From Chrysomallon squamiferum (lineage: Eukaryota > Mollusca > Gastropoda > Neomphalida > Peltospiridae): DNA of 64,000 nt. The DNA lies in contig CM022677.1 in NCBI GenBank assembly GCA_012295275.1, positions 8,297,630 to 8,361,629 on the forward strand, given 5' to 3'. The notes under the pieces were generated by a model that worked only from the letters and a program-made list of their open reading frames with translations, searched no databases and was not told where the DNA came from. Shown one piece after another: positions 13,297 to 23,443 of the stretch (within the stretch, counting starts at the first letter, position 1; every line of letters begins with the position of its first letter). Position numbers and translations under genes: made by a program.

Positions 13297-13480
13297 AACT
13301 GACATGGGTTTCACATCATTGAAAATGAAACAGCAGTCAGCACCAACAACACCAGTATCACCATTAGACCAGAGACAAACTGACATCACCAAACCAACCA
13401 CTGAAAACTCAAACTCAAACTGTGCCAAGAAAGATCCAGACACACTAGAAAAGAAACCACAAACACCACAAATGCCAGAG
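13297..13480 (+). CDS. Candidate Ser/Thr/Pro-rich linker exon
   Basis: A strong acceptor (long T-rich tract ending tttcacag) precedes 184 nt of open frame, followed by a gtattt donor. It encodes a polar segment: TDMGFTSLKMKQQ, SAPTTPVSPLDQ, then TENSNSNCAKKDPD and QTPQMPE. It starts with one base of a split codon and ends in phase 0, which matches the phase-0 start of the LRR exon at 14376. The composition suits a flexible linker. There is no recognised domain. It could be an exon of the LRR gene downstream. Confidence 0.5.
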
Positions 13481-14375
13481 GTATTTTGTTAAAAAATAAT
13501 GTCTAAGAAAGAAAGGGAACAGAAAATGTTTGATCATGTGATTCAACTGACTAATCTTCTTATGACATTTTTGTTGAAAGCAGCCAGACCAAGCTTAAAC
13601 TGCCACAAGCTTTACAACTCAATCACTTAGTCAGATTTAAAAATCTTTAAAAAATATTCAGGTAAATATGTCTATAAATATGTATTAGTCTATCTGTCTG
13701 TTTCTCTTTCTGTCTGCCTCCCTATTTATTTATTTTATTTCTATCTCTGCTTTTCTGTTTGTCTGTATTTCTTTCCTAGAAAATGTTCAGATAAATATGT
13801 TTATCTTTCTTACTATGTCTCTACTTACTATATACTTATCTGTTTTTCTGTCTCTATCTTTATGTATCATTTCTTATTTGTTCCTAATAATCATGTTTTT
13901 AGTTTTCTTTCTTTTTTCTTCCTTTCTTTTCTTTATGTTTTTAAAAATTATTTTGAAAGTTGTAATATTTTGAAGTATGACAAAGAAAGAAAATATATTA
14001 TCTTTCTGTAAGTTCTCTTTTGATAATTCTGAAAATAAATAACTTTAGAATCAGTAATTTAAATTATTTTAAATTTATTTATAGTTTTAATTTATAAAAA
14101 TGCTCTTAAAACAAGTTTTAGTAGACAGTTGATTAGTTTATTTATTTTTATTTAATTATTAATCTTTCTGACTATCTTCTGTCTATCTATTTGATGTATG
14201 TATCTATCTATTTATCATTTATTTATTTTCTTATTATTTTTAATTTATTTAAAATATAATCATACTGAATTACATAATATTCACATTAATTATTATTAAC
14301 CTTTTCATTATTTTATGTAAAATTACAACCTACTGAATAATTTAGCGTTCTGTATTTTCATTATTTTTTAACTAG

Positions 14376-14501
14376 GTTTTAAATTTATCAGGAAACACTT
14401 TTGGGCCCCAGGCTTTCCGAGCTGTGTGTTTGGCAATGTGTTCTAACACAACAGTGATCTTCCTTAGCCTCACCACCAACAAAACAGACACTGAGAGTGC
14501 T
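14376..14501 (+). CDS. Leucine-rich-repeat exon (NLR-like), first
   Basis: An acceptor (ttttttaactag) and a strong gtgagt donor bound 126 nt, or 42 codons, in phase 0 with no stop. The start VLNLSGNTFGPQAFRAV fits the LxLSxNxxGxxAxxAL pattern of ribonuclease-inhibitor-type LRRs found in NLR receptors. A second, poorer repeat follows (VIFLSLTTNKTD). The phase of the next LRR exon (15336), which needs two bases from a preceding exon, does not match this exon's phase-0 end. An exon may therefore be missing or the locus rearranged. LRRs of this type bind ligands or protein partners. Confidence 0.6.
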
Positions 14502-14529
14502 GTGAGTAATCTTAATTATAACTGTTATA

Positions 14530-14945
14530 AAATGTTTTATAATAATAATAACAGTAATAATAACAAAAAAATAATAACAATAACAATAATCATAATAACA
14601 ACAATATTACAAACATTTACTACTACTACTGTTGCTTTACTAATACTAGAAACTATTACCACTATTACTACAACTAGTACTGTTACTACTAATACTACAA
14701 TTATTACCACTGTTACTGCTACTAGTACGATTACCACTAATACTACAACTACTACCATTGTTACTACTCTATTATTAATACTTCAACTATTACTACTCCT
14801 GGTACTATTAGCACTAATACTACAACTACAAATTCTGCTGCTGCTGTTACTAATATAATTACTACTACTACTACTACAACTGCTACTGCTTCTACTAGTT
14901 CTACTACTGGTATTACTACATCTGCTGTTACTACTGTTAAAACAT
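14530..14945. repeat. TAC-rich minisatellite in an LRR-gene intron
   Basis: An AAT/AAC-rich start (14540-14600) leads into degenerate ~57-bp units such as 'actactaatactacaact' and 'accactgttactgctactag'. The long open frames on both strands (Thr-rich on plus, Val-rich on minus) arise from the trinucleotide periodicity and are not considered genes. The units resemble those at 54.9-56.4 kb. Confidence 0.7.
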
Positions 14946-15335
14946 TATGATGTCTTCTACTAACTACATTTTAATAATAAATAAGTGTTAACAATCTGTA
15001 TTAATAGTTTTTACTGCTAATACACACAACCTGAGTGTTTTGTTTCTAGCACTGTGTAGTCAAAATGTTGTTGGTAAACTGGAATATTTGGATGTGTTGA
15101 GTAAATTCTCTAGGAAATGATTACTTCTCTCACTGTGTCAGGCCAGCTCTTAAAGAAAACACAAAACTTAAAACTCTTGGTTTTCTTTTTCTTATTTTTT
15201 TTAATCATGTCATTTTATTAACTTTTCTTTATCTGCCACTATTTTACTTTTCATAATAATTTCTCTATAATTTCAGAGCTACTGATATCTACTGTGATAT
15301 TATATTTATTTATTTATTTATTTATTTTCTTTCAG

Positions 15336-15733
15336 AGCTAAATGTGTAGGCTCCACTGATTTGAAACTCCTCTCATTGACTCTAGTAGAAAACACTGGAC
15401 TCACAGAACTAGATCTGTCTAGTAATGGATTATCTGATAAAACTGCTCTCGCTAAACACTGGACTCACAGAACTAGATCAGTCTAGTAATGGATTATCTA
15501 ATAAAACTGCTCTCACTAAACCCTGGACTCACAGAACTAGATCTGTCTAGTAATGGATTATCTGATAAAACTGCTCTCGCTAAACACTGGACTCACAGAA
15601 CTAGATCTGTCTAGTAATGGATTATCTGATAAAACTGCTCTCTCTAAACACTGGACTCACAGAACTAGATCTGTCTATTAATGGATTATCTGATAAAACT
15701 GCTCTCGCTAAGGGACTGGCTGCTGCTTTAAGG
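15336..15733 (+). pseudogene. LRR exon broken by a 64-bp tandem expansion
   Basis: An excellent acceptor (tttattttctttcag) and a gtgaga donor bound 398 nt. The first repeat reads AKCVGSTDLKLLSL, then TGLTELDLSSNGLSDKTALA, a canonical LxxLxLxxN ribonuclease-inhibitor-type LRR. The 64-bp stretch beginning cactggactcacagaac (15393) then occurs five times at an exact 64-bp spacing (15393, 15457, 15521, 15585, 15649). Because 64 is not a multiple of three, the frame shifts at each copy and meets TAG in the second. Removing the four extra copies leaves 142 nt that read cleanly through ALAKGLAAALR to the donor, so the ancestral exon was intact. As assembled it cannot encode an LRR protein. Confidence 0.75.
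15393..15712. repeat. Five tandem 64-bp units inside the LRR exon
   Basis: Each unit carries aacactggactcacag, gatctgtctagtaatgg and ctgataaaactgctctc, with only a few substitutions between copies, which implies a recent expansion. The unit corresponds to about 21 LRR codons plus one base. Confidence 0.9.
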
Positions 15734-15779
15734 GTGAGAGGAAGTTTCACAACAGTTTACTGTGTTTTTGAAAAGTGTA

Positions 15780-16210
15780 ATAGGGTCATTCCGTGTCAAA
15801 TCACCCCCCAAAAAAAGAAATTTAAACCCGACCGTCTCAGATTTTTATGAAACTTGGTATACTTGTTGACTGGGATCCCACAGCACCAAGTCTGAAATAT
15901 TAGCCCAATCAGACCAGTGGTATGGGAGATACGGCCAACCGAATTTTGAGATTTTTGGCAAAAATGGGCGTGACCACCAACCTTAGAACCCTCATATCTC
16001 AGCAACTACTGGGCCAATCTTCATAAAATTGGTATTGTTAGAAAACCAAAATGACAAGGATTCCAAATCTGCCATTTTTGTTTAGTTTGAAAAATACTGG
16101 AGTACCTTGACCTTTTGACCTTTACTATGACCTTGAAATTGACCATGTGGATCACGTGATCTTGAGATGACCTTTATTGAAATTTAATCTCCCACATGTT
16201 AACTAAAACA
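15780..16210. mobile_element. Dispersed-repeat-like segment
   Basis: It starts with agggtcattccgtgtcaaat and contains gggagatacggccaaccg and tcagcaactactgggccaat. From memory, very similar text is dispersed in several animal genomes as part of a DNA transposon or other interspersed repeat. It follows the LRR exon donor directly, so it sits in an intron. No coding frame is convincing. The family assignment is uncertain. Confidence 0.4.
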
Positions 16211-16349
16211 TATAAAAGTTTCCTGGGTGTAATATTTTTTGTTTAGCCACAATATAGATTTAAAAAATGCACATACATGAAAATAACACCTTTTCAGCCA
16301 TTAACAACTGATTAACTAAAACCTGAATGATCAATTCTGGATGCTAGGA

Positions 16350-16538
16350 ATTTTCTAATTCCTTCTCTGATAATAGTATGTGTGTATGTTTGTTTTATCA
16401 GTAGTGATAATTCCTTCTCTGATAATAGTGTGGGTATGTGTGTGTGCTGTGTCTGTGAGTGTACCAGCAACCATGATACCTGCTGTTCTGATAAAAGTGT
16501 GTCTCTATCAGCAATAGTGATAACTGCTACTCTGATAA

Positions 16539-16587
<49 letters not shown>

Positions 16588-18497
16588 TGAGTGTATCAGC
16601 AGTAGTGATAATTGCTACTCTGATAATAGTGTGCATGTGTGTGTTTGAGTGTATCAGCAATACTGATAATTTCTACTCTGACAATATTATGTGACTGTGA
16701 GTGTATGTGTGAAAGAGTATCAGCTACTTTGATAATCTGTGTGTGTTTTTCTGCATGTATCAGCGATAGTGATAACTGCTACTCTGATAATGTGTGTGTG
16801 TTTATCAGCAATAGTGACAACTGCTACTCTGATATGTGTGTGTATCAGCAATAGTGATAACTGCTACTCTGATAATAATATCTGTGTGAGTATATCAGCA
16901 ATACTGATAATTGCTAGTTTGAAAATAGTATGTGTGTGTATTTGTGAGTGTATCAGCAGTAGTGATAATTGCTGCTGTGATAACAGTATGTTTGTTTTAT
17001 CAATAGTGATAATTTCAACTCTGAAGATAGTGTGGGTGTGAGCAATAGTGAAAATTGCTACTCTGATAATAGTGTATGTCTGTCAGTGTGTGAGCCTGAG
17101 TGTATCAGTAATAGTGGTAACTGCTACTTTGTTAACAGTATGTGTGTGTGTATCTTTGAGTTTTTCAGCATATGTGATAATTGCTACTCTGATAATAGTG
17201 TGTTTGTGAGTAAATCAGCAATAGTGATCACTGCTACTCTGATAATAGTATGTGTGTGAGTGTATCAGCAATAGTGATAATTGCTAGTCTGAAAATACTG
17301 TAAGTGTGTGGATGTGGATGTATCAGGAATGGTGATAACTGCTACTCTGTATGTGTGTGTTTGTCCGCAAGTGATAACAGCTACTCTGATAAAAGAGTAT
17401 AGCAGCAATAGTGATAAGTGCTACTCTGTCAATAATGTGTGTGTGTTTGTGAGTGTATAAGCAATATTGATATTTGCTACTCTGATAATAGTATGTGTGT
17501 GTCTGAGTGTATCAGCAATAGTGATACTTTCTACTCTGAATATAGTGTGTGTGTATCAGCAATAGTGATAACTGCTACTCTGATAATACTATGTGGGTGT
17601 ACTTGTGTTCGTGAGTGTATCATTATGCTACTCTCATAATAGTGTGTGTGTGAGTGTGTGAGTTTGTCTATCATCATTAGTGATAACTGCTACTCTGATA
17701 ACAGTGTGTGTGTATATATGTATCAGCAATAGTGATAATTTCTACTCTGATAATAGTGTGTATGTGTGTGTGTGTATCAGCAATAGTGATAATTTCGACA
17801 CATAATAGTATGTGTGTGTGTCAGCAATACTGAAAATTGCTTCTGTGATAATAGTGTGTGTCTGTGAGTGTGTGTGTTTTTCAGAGTGTATCAGCAATAG
17901 TGTGTACGTTTGTGTGTATGTGTGTGAGCAATAGTGATAATTTCTACTCTGATAATAGTGTGTATGTATGTATCAGCAGTAGTGATAATTGCTACTCTGA
18001 AAATAGTGTGTGCATGTGTATGTGTGTCAGCAATACTAAAAATCGCTTCTCTGATAATAATGTGTGTGTGTTTTGGTGTGTGTGTGTGTGTGTTTCTTCA
18101 TGTATCAGTAATATTGATAACTGCTACTGTGATAATAGTGTGTATGTTTGTCTATCAGCATTAGTGATAATAGTATGTGTGTGTATGTATATGTTTGAGG
18201 GTATCAGCAGTAGTGATAATTTCTACTCTGATAATAGTGTGTATCTGTGTATGTGTGTGTGTCAGGAATAGTGATAACTGCTACTCTGATAATAGTATGT
18301 GTGTGTATGTATATGTTTGAGGGTATCAGCAGTAGTGATAATTTCTACTCTGATAATAGTGTGTATCTGTGTGTGTGTGTGTGTCAGGAATAGTGATGAC
18401 TGCTACTCTGATAATTGTGTGTTTGTGAGTGTATCATCAATAGTGAACATTTATACACTGATAATGTGTGTGTGTGTCAGCAATACTGAAAATTGCA
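16350..18497. repeat. 2.1-kb minisatellite of hairpin units with TG spacers
   Basis: Dozens of units carry tatcagcaatagtgataa, then ttgctactctgataatag, then a variable (tg)n spacer. Within a unit, agcaat pairs with attgct around a 7-nt loop (agtgata) and the outer tatca pairs with tgata, so each unit can fold as a hairpin on either strand. Spacers vary from a few bases to the long TG run at 16540-16584. Cysteine-rich plus-strand frames (SDNCYSDNSVCV-type) follow from the unit sequence and are not genes. Confidence 0.9.
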
Positions 18498-18520
18498 GAC
18501 TTGAATTGAATTGAAACAAT

Positions 18521-19008
18521 CTGATGCTGGTAAAAACACTTCATCTGCTACACTGCCAAACAAAATCACTTGGCAGATGACTGCAAAGGCTGTGCATGAT
18601 GGTGGCAAAGACAAAAGCCAGGAAGTTGAGCAGCAGGTGACGTCTGAGCTTGCTGCTCTGAGAATGAAGCTGGATGAGAAGATAAAGAAAAGAGAGAGAA
18701 GAAAACAAGCTGTAGCTGCAGCAGAACAAGATGAGACTCGGGAAGGCAACATTCATGAGAGTGATGTCTCACCACATTGATAGTTCGAAGGACTGAGCTA
18801 GTCCTGTACCTGATTCGGACAACACAATTCCAAGTTGTAAGTTGAGAGTGATGTCAGCAATATTGACAGTCCTGTACCTGATTCAGAGTGGATCAATGCA
18901 CCCAGGTCCCTATCCCCTACTTCAGCATCACAAAAATCCAGTGCATTTTCCAGAGAATGGATGCAAGAGACTATTGATAATGTGAGTCAACAGTCTGGTG
19001 TCAAGTAA
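18521..19008 (+). pseudogene. C-terminal-type exon, copy 2 (fuller copy)
   Basis: This is the paralogue of 12508-12776. It reads SDAGKNTSSATLPNKITWQM, then SQEVEQQV, then a charged helix (ALRMKLDEKIKKRERRKQ) that looks like a short coiled coil, and stops after ESDVSPH at 18780. Homology with copy 1 continues past that stop in shifted frames: RTELVLYLIR, then a second VLYLIQSG-like piece, NAPRSLSPTS and NVSQQSGVK, ending at 19008. A segment around 18800-18890 is itself partly duplicated. The family is not recognised. Copies on both sides of the LRR exons suggest a local duplication of an NLR-like gene. Frame breaks make it a probable pseudogene. Confidence 0.5.
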
Positions 19009-19029
19009 TTGAACAGCGTACATGAAAAT

Positions 19030-19560
19030 ATAATATAATAAGGAATAATTATTAAGACAACTCATGAAATGACACAGCAGTTATAAAAATAACAGATCAC
19101 ACTGTGATTTTCTGTATCCTTTTACTTTTTTTATTTAATTTATGCATTTTATTTATTTATTTATTTATTTATTTACAAATATAAAAAGGAGTAATAATTA
19201 ATAACTAGAGTCAGGACAAATATATTGTGTGTTTTTAAAGGAGATGAGACTCAGTTGTACAGTGACAATGACTTTATTCTCATAAACTGTAGATTACAGT
19301 ACAGGGAAGAATGTATTGCAGATATAATAACAAAACTAAAATAGAAGTTTAACATGGAGGACATACACTCTCACATTATAGTTCTTATTAACAAACATAG
19401 CTTTTTTAATACAAATATATTTTTACTGTTAAACAATTTATTACATGAAATTATATTTAAATGTCTCATATATTTATCTTGTATAACTTTTCTAAGCCTT
19501 AGAATGTTTTTGACTTTTTGGGAAAGTTCTTATATGCAGCACTAGGATTTTGTTGTCTGG
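19030..19560. other. AT-rich spacer, no gene seen
   Basis: It contains a TTTA run near 19145-19175 and otherwise unremarkable AT-rich sequence. The short open frame at 19354-19545 has no recognised features. Confidence 0.5.
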
Positions 19561-19569
19561 CCTTTTCCA

Positions 19570-21330
19570 GACACACTACACACCTACTGTTTGATGTTGC
19601 ATGGGGAGGCTCTTTCCAGCTCATGAGGTCTGTAATCTTGGAGGTGTTTGCCTGTGTACAGATGCACTTTCACTGGTAATAGATGGTGATAACTGCCTAC
19701 AAGTTCATGGCAGAGTTTTTCAACAAACATATTGAATGTAAACATTCTTTGCCCCTGTGGATTACGCAACTGATAATGCCACACAATTACATAAGCATTA
19801 TTCACAGCCCATGTAAAAAAACTTCATAATAAGACGATGTGGCCAGTTCTAATACGTCTGCCATGATGCAGCTTGATAAGTTGTCCATTTTGGTGCATTG
19901 TAACTTCGGACAGCTTTTGGACCTCCCACAGGAAGACTTCTGTGCTCTTTACTATCATATCTTTGTACATGTACTGGGGGGTGAGCTATAAATGCAGAAG
20001 TTACAAAATAAACAGGCTTTTTTTCACACCAAACAATTGCTGCTACAGTTCCATTGAACAATAGTTCAAACTACGCCATTATGATTTAACTTTTTGATTT
20101 GTTCAGGGTTTTTTTGGAAAAAGTTTGCGATTTGTAAGTGCAGTGTCCACTAGGCAGATTCCTCTCTTTTCCAGCAAAAATTAACACAAATATACTAGTG
20201 TAGAGTCTGTCTGTAAACACACAGTAATGCTAGTCATGAAACAGTTCCAACATATGAACAACACGGTTTCCAGTCAAATAAAATGTTTCGATGTTTTCAG
20301 CATCCTTCCTGCGACCTGTATATACTTCTGCATTTGAAATGTAGCCATTCTCACTGTCACAAACTAGGAAGGGTTTGATACCCCACTTTATCAGTTTTTG
20401 TTTGATTATACTGTTTTATAGAGAGGGAGTTTTATATCAGAATCATTCCCTCGTCAAGTGACAGATTGCAGCCTGAATTTTTCCAAGAAGTGATTGAACA
20501 TTATCCTTGATTTGTAAATCTTATCAGATTGTCTAACTCTGGGTCTAACTCATGTACATTATGTAGCATAGACCATATTGCTAAAAATCTGTCTCTTGTA
20601 AACATCTGTGAAAATGCAGGTGTGATGGTCATTTTCCTTATCTCACCAAAATTGTTCATAGTAGTTCTTGTGAATAAGCATTTCCATGGCCACTCGACAG
20701 CAAAAAAATGCTTTTATCTCTATTAGTGAACTAAACGATTTTGCATGCTATTGTGAGGGGTTTTGCTTCACTGATATGTTCTGCCTGTTTCAACAACAAA
20801 CAGCTGCCACAAATCATCATTCCAGAATAACGTCAAACTGTCAGCAGGCTGCTCTCATTATTGAGTGAATCTGGAATATTTAGGATTGAATTGTTTTTCA
20901 CGATACCCTCTCATTCATCCACTGACCTCAGCTGAGGATTCCGTCACACACCTCGACCACGTCCTCTACCGCGGCTGCATCCTCAACCACTACCACACCT
21001 CCTTACAGGTTGTAAAACATCACCACCTGGGCTGTGATTATCAGCAGAATCATTTTCATTTTCACCTTAATTTGCATTCATGTTATTATTATTTGTATCA
21101 CTGACAAGATCATCGTCACTCTCTTCACTTTAAAAATCACTATTATTTCCATATTCCAACACTTCATTCTCATCCTCAGAATCTGACATTATCATTTGTA
21201 ATGTCTGCTTGGTTGTCACTTTCTTACTGCTCATGTTTATGAGAAAAAATTCTCCAAAAACTGCATTTGTTTGCAAAAACATTATCGAAGCTTCCTGCAT
21301 GTTACACTCAATTGTCGAAACACTCATTTG
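19570..21330 (-). mobile_element. piggyBac-type transposase remnant
   Basis: On the minus strand, pieces of a piggyBac transposase (DDE_Tnp_1_7) appear in order. Near 21130-21327 is an acidic N-terminal frame (MSDSEDENEVLEYG). An RG-rich stretch follows near 20960, then WGIKPFLVCDSENGY near 20380, FTDRLYTSIFV near 20190, and VQRYDSKEHRSLPVGGP with AVRSYNAPKW near 19900-19960. The C-terminal region (19584-19805) reads NNAYVIVWHYQ and FVEKLCHELVG. The aspartate of the FTDRLYTS motif corresponds to a catalytic Asp of the family. The later Asp-containing motif after SYN is replaced by APKW. Several stops and frame changes interrupt the reading, so it is dead. Terminal repeats and the TTAA target site were not established. 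Confidence 0.75.
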
Positions 21331-21554
21331 GTCAAATGCCTGTGACCTCTAGTCATTTGGTCAAAATGAATAAAATGTTCAATCATTTGGCTAAAGGGTA
21401 TTTCTTGGGTCTTTTCTAATAACTAAACTATGTTTTATCTGTATTGAATAATCAACTACATGTAACAACAATTTACCAGTGGATGCATTGGTGACACATA
21501 CTACACACTTCATTTATTTAAACAATTTACACTGTTGTGACATCTGCTATTACA

Positions 21555-22690
21555 CTAAACATTATTTTTGAAACAAGCACATCTCTTACTCCGACATCTC
21601 TTAGGTCCATTACAACTGCACTTGACAAAACCCTGACCACCGTGTTGAGACTCCTTTTTGTTGACTTGATGAAGTGACACACTCTTAATGTCAGATTCAC
21701 TCAGGAGTCTATGAGGACATAAATCAAACTGGTGTCGACTATATTTCCCTTTCAGAATACCAGAAGGGCAACCAATGGTATATTGTCCGTTTTCTACAGC
21801 TAATAATAACATTTAGAATATTTCTGGGATGACCATATTCCCTGTCAACAGACAGAATGGGCACAGCTATGTTATCACAAACAGCACCGTCCTTCACAAT
21901 CACACAACTTCGATTAACAACACGCTCGGCTTGTTTCTGTTGTTTGGCTACTGCAAGCTTTCTTTTCTTGTCTATGCTGCTCGTTGGTTGAGTTGTTTCT
22001 GGTAAAGGTTGAGTCATTTCTAATAGAGGTTGAGTTGTTTCTGGTAGAGGTTGAGACGTTTCTGATAGAGGTAGAGTTGTTTCTGGTAGAGGTTGAGTCA
22101 TTTCTGGTAGAGGTTGAGTCGTTTCTAATAGAGGTTGAGTTGTTTCTGGTAGAGGTTGAGTCGTTTCTAATAGAGGTTGAGTTGTTTCTGGTAGAGGTTG
22201 AGTTGTTTCTGATAGAGGTTGAATTGTTTCTGGTAGAGGTTGAGTTGTTTCTAATAGAGATTGAGTGCCTGGTTGAGTTGAGCTGCTGGACAGAATGTCT
22301 AGTAAGTCATCTTCTTTCTGTAGCTTCTGGATAACATCATGTGGTAATGACGAGGAGGTCAAACCAATCCTGGCTTTGATGCTAAATAAGGTTGTACAAG
22401 GTGACTGTTTTATTCCAGCATTGAAACTCGAGTTATTGTGAAACTGAACAAATTTAACACTAACAGTCCCATCTGCAGTATCATTCTCACTCATCCTCGC
22501 AACAAGCAAGTCTTTAATGTCATAATTCACACGTTCTACAGAACTTTAACTCTGTGTGTGGCATGGTTTACCATGCACTATAACTAGCTCTGGCCACAAC
22601 TCCTTCAAATCAGAAATGATTTGAGCTGTAAATTCAGAACTGTTGTAATATATGTGGTGCACTGAATAGCAGAAATATGTCCATGAGTTG
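21555..22690 (-). pseudogene. Integrase ORF C-terminal half (KRBA2-like), broken
   Basis: From about 22690 downward the minus strand reads SSEFTAQIISDLKELWPEL, VIVHGKPCHTQS, one stop, then SSVERVNYDIKDLLVARM. This is the end of an integrase core; the E of SVERVN is at the expected catalytic Glu. FVQFHNNSSFNAGIKQSPC and IGLTSSSLPHDVIQKLQ follow, then an expanded TTQPLPE repeat, then VPILSVDREYGHPRNIL. A one-base frameshift near 21800 moves the reading to LLAVENGQYTIGCPSGILKG, RHQFDLCPHRLL and the cysteine-rich tail KCSCNGPKRCRSKRCACF. The stop and the frameshift show it is inactive. The family assignment rests on recalled similarity of these motifs. Confidence 0.65.
21990..22262. repeat. 21-bp minisatellite coding TTQPLPE repeats
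   Basis: About thirteen copies of a 21-bp unit (gttgtttctggtagagg plus ttga on the plus strand) keep frame because 21 is a multiple of three. On the minus strand each encodes seven residues, ETTQPLP or ETTQPLL. The array lies in the linker between the integrase core and the C-terminal tail of the transposon ORF. Both strands stay open, which explains the plus-strand 116-codon frame. Confidence 0.9.
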
Positions 22691-22766
22691 GCAATCTGTC
22701 AAACTGAGGGCAGTCATTTTCAGAGGCATTTGACCAAATGACTGGTTTGACACATTGACTGTGGAA

Positions 22767-23424
22767 AACCAGCCTGGCAGGTTCAAAGGGTTAATATATT
22801 TAACCTCTCAAGTTCAAATACATCATTAGTGATTAAACCACTCTATTCATTTTCTTCCATAATAATAAAATCATTATCATCAGCTGTTGAAGTCACCAGT
22901 AAGACAGATCATGTTATAGTTATTCACAAAGACAAATTTACATTTTCAAGCTGGTCAAAAGCATCAGATGCTGAATAATATGAATTCTCTGGTGGAATAT
23001 ATACAATACAATTAAAATGTTATCATCTGTGTGTAAAACTCTGCCTTCTGTGCCTAGCCACATAATACATTTACACTGTGATTCGACAGTACTTATTTGT
23101 TTTAGTAGATCATTTTTTATATATACAACTATACACTAAGATTTACTATGAGATAAAGAAATTCTGTTTTTATCATATACTTTATAATAAAGAATATTAA
23201 TGGTATAATTAGTGATGGTTTCAAGAAATATAGTATCTGTGAGCTTACTTATCAAACCTCACAGATTAATCTCTATTACTTTTAAAACTTAAGGGCTTAC
23301 TTCTTTATGATTTTTGTGTGGGGTATTTTTACAACTGAGAGAGTTTTCTGACATTTGCCCAACACTGTTTTCACTTGGTAAGACTTGTCCTCCTCCATTG
23401 TTGTATTGCACTGAGTGAACTGAC
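22767..23424. other. AT-rich spacer, no gene seen
   Basis: It is low-complexity AT-rich sequence between the integrase element and the 51-bp array. No exon or element end was recognised apart from the transposon terminus at its left edge. Confidence 0.5.
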
Positions 23425-23443
23425 TTGTCTCAGTCAGAGTTTG

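Larger units (their letters stand above)
21300..22766 (-). mobile_element. Internally deleted integrase-type DNA transposon (KRBA2-like)
   Basis: The minus-strand start near 22766 carries a terminal sequence (ccacagtcaatgtgtcaaac, then cagtcatttggtcaaatg) that matches the ends of the element at 60261-61753. Related 'tcatttggtcaaa' motifs recur near 21326-21400 and may mark the other end. The interior reads as the C-terminal half of an rve-type integrase ORF of the kind annotated KRAB-A domain-containing protein 2-like. The N-terminal half of the integrase core is missing, so the element is a deletion derivative. A target-site duplication could not be established. Confidence 0.6.

Noticed and set aside
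16350-18497. CRISPR-like array (hairpin repeat with spacers)
   Set aside because: Spacers are TG runs of one kind rather than unique sequences, and the genomic context is eukaryotic.
16382-18514. Cysteine-rich plus-strand frames suggestive of secreted knottin-like peptides
   Set aside because: The SDNCYSDNSVCV pattern is the direct translation of the hairpin minisatellite unit plus TG spacers; there is no signal peptide or stable cysteine framework.
21984-22334. Plus-strand 116-codon frame of VEVELFLVEVE repeats
   Set aside because: It is antisense to the TTQPLPE minisatellite of the integrase ORF.
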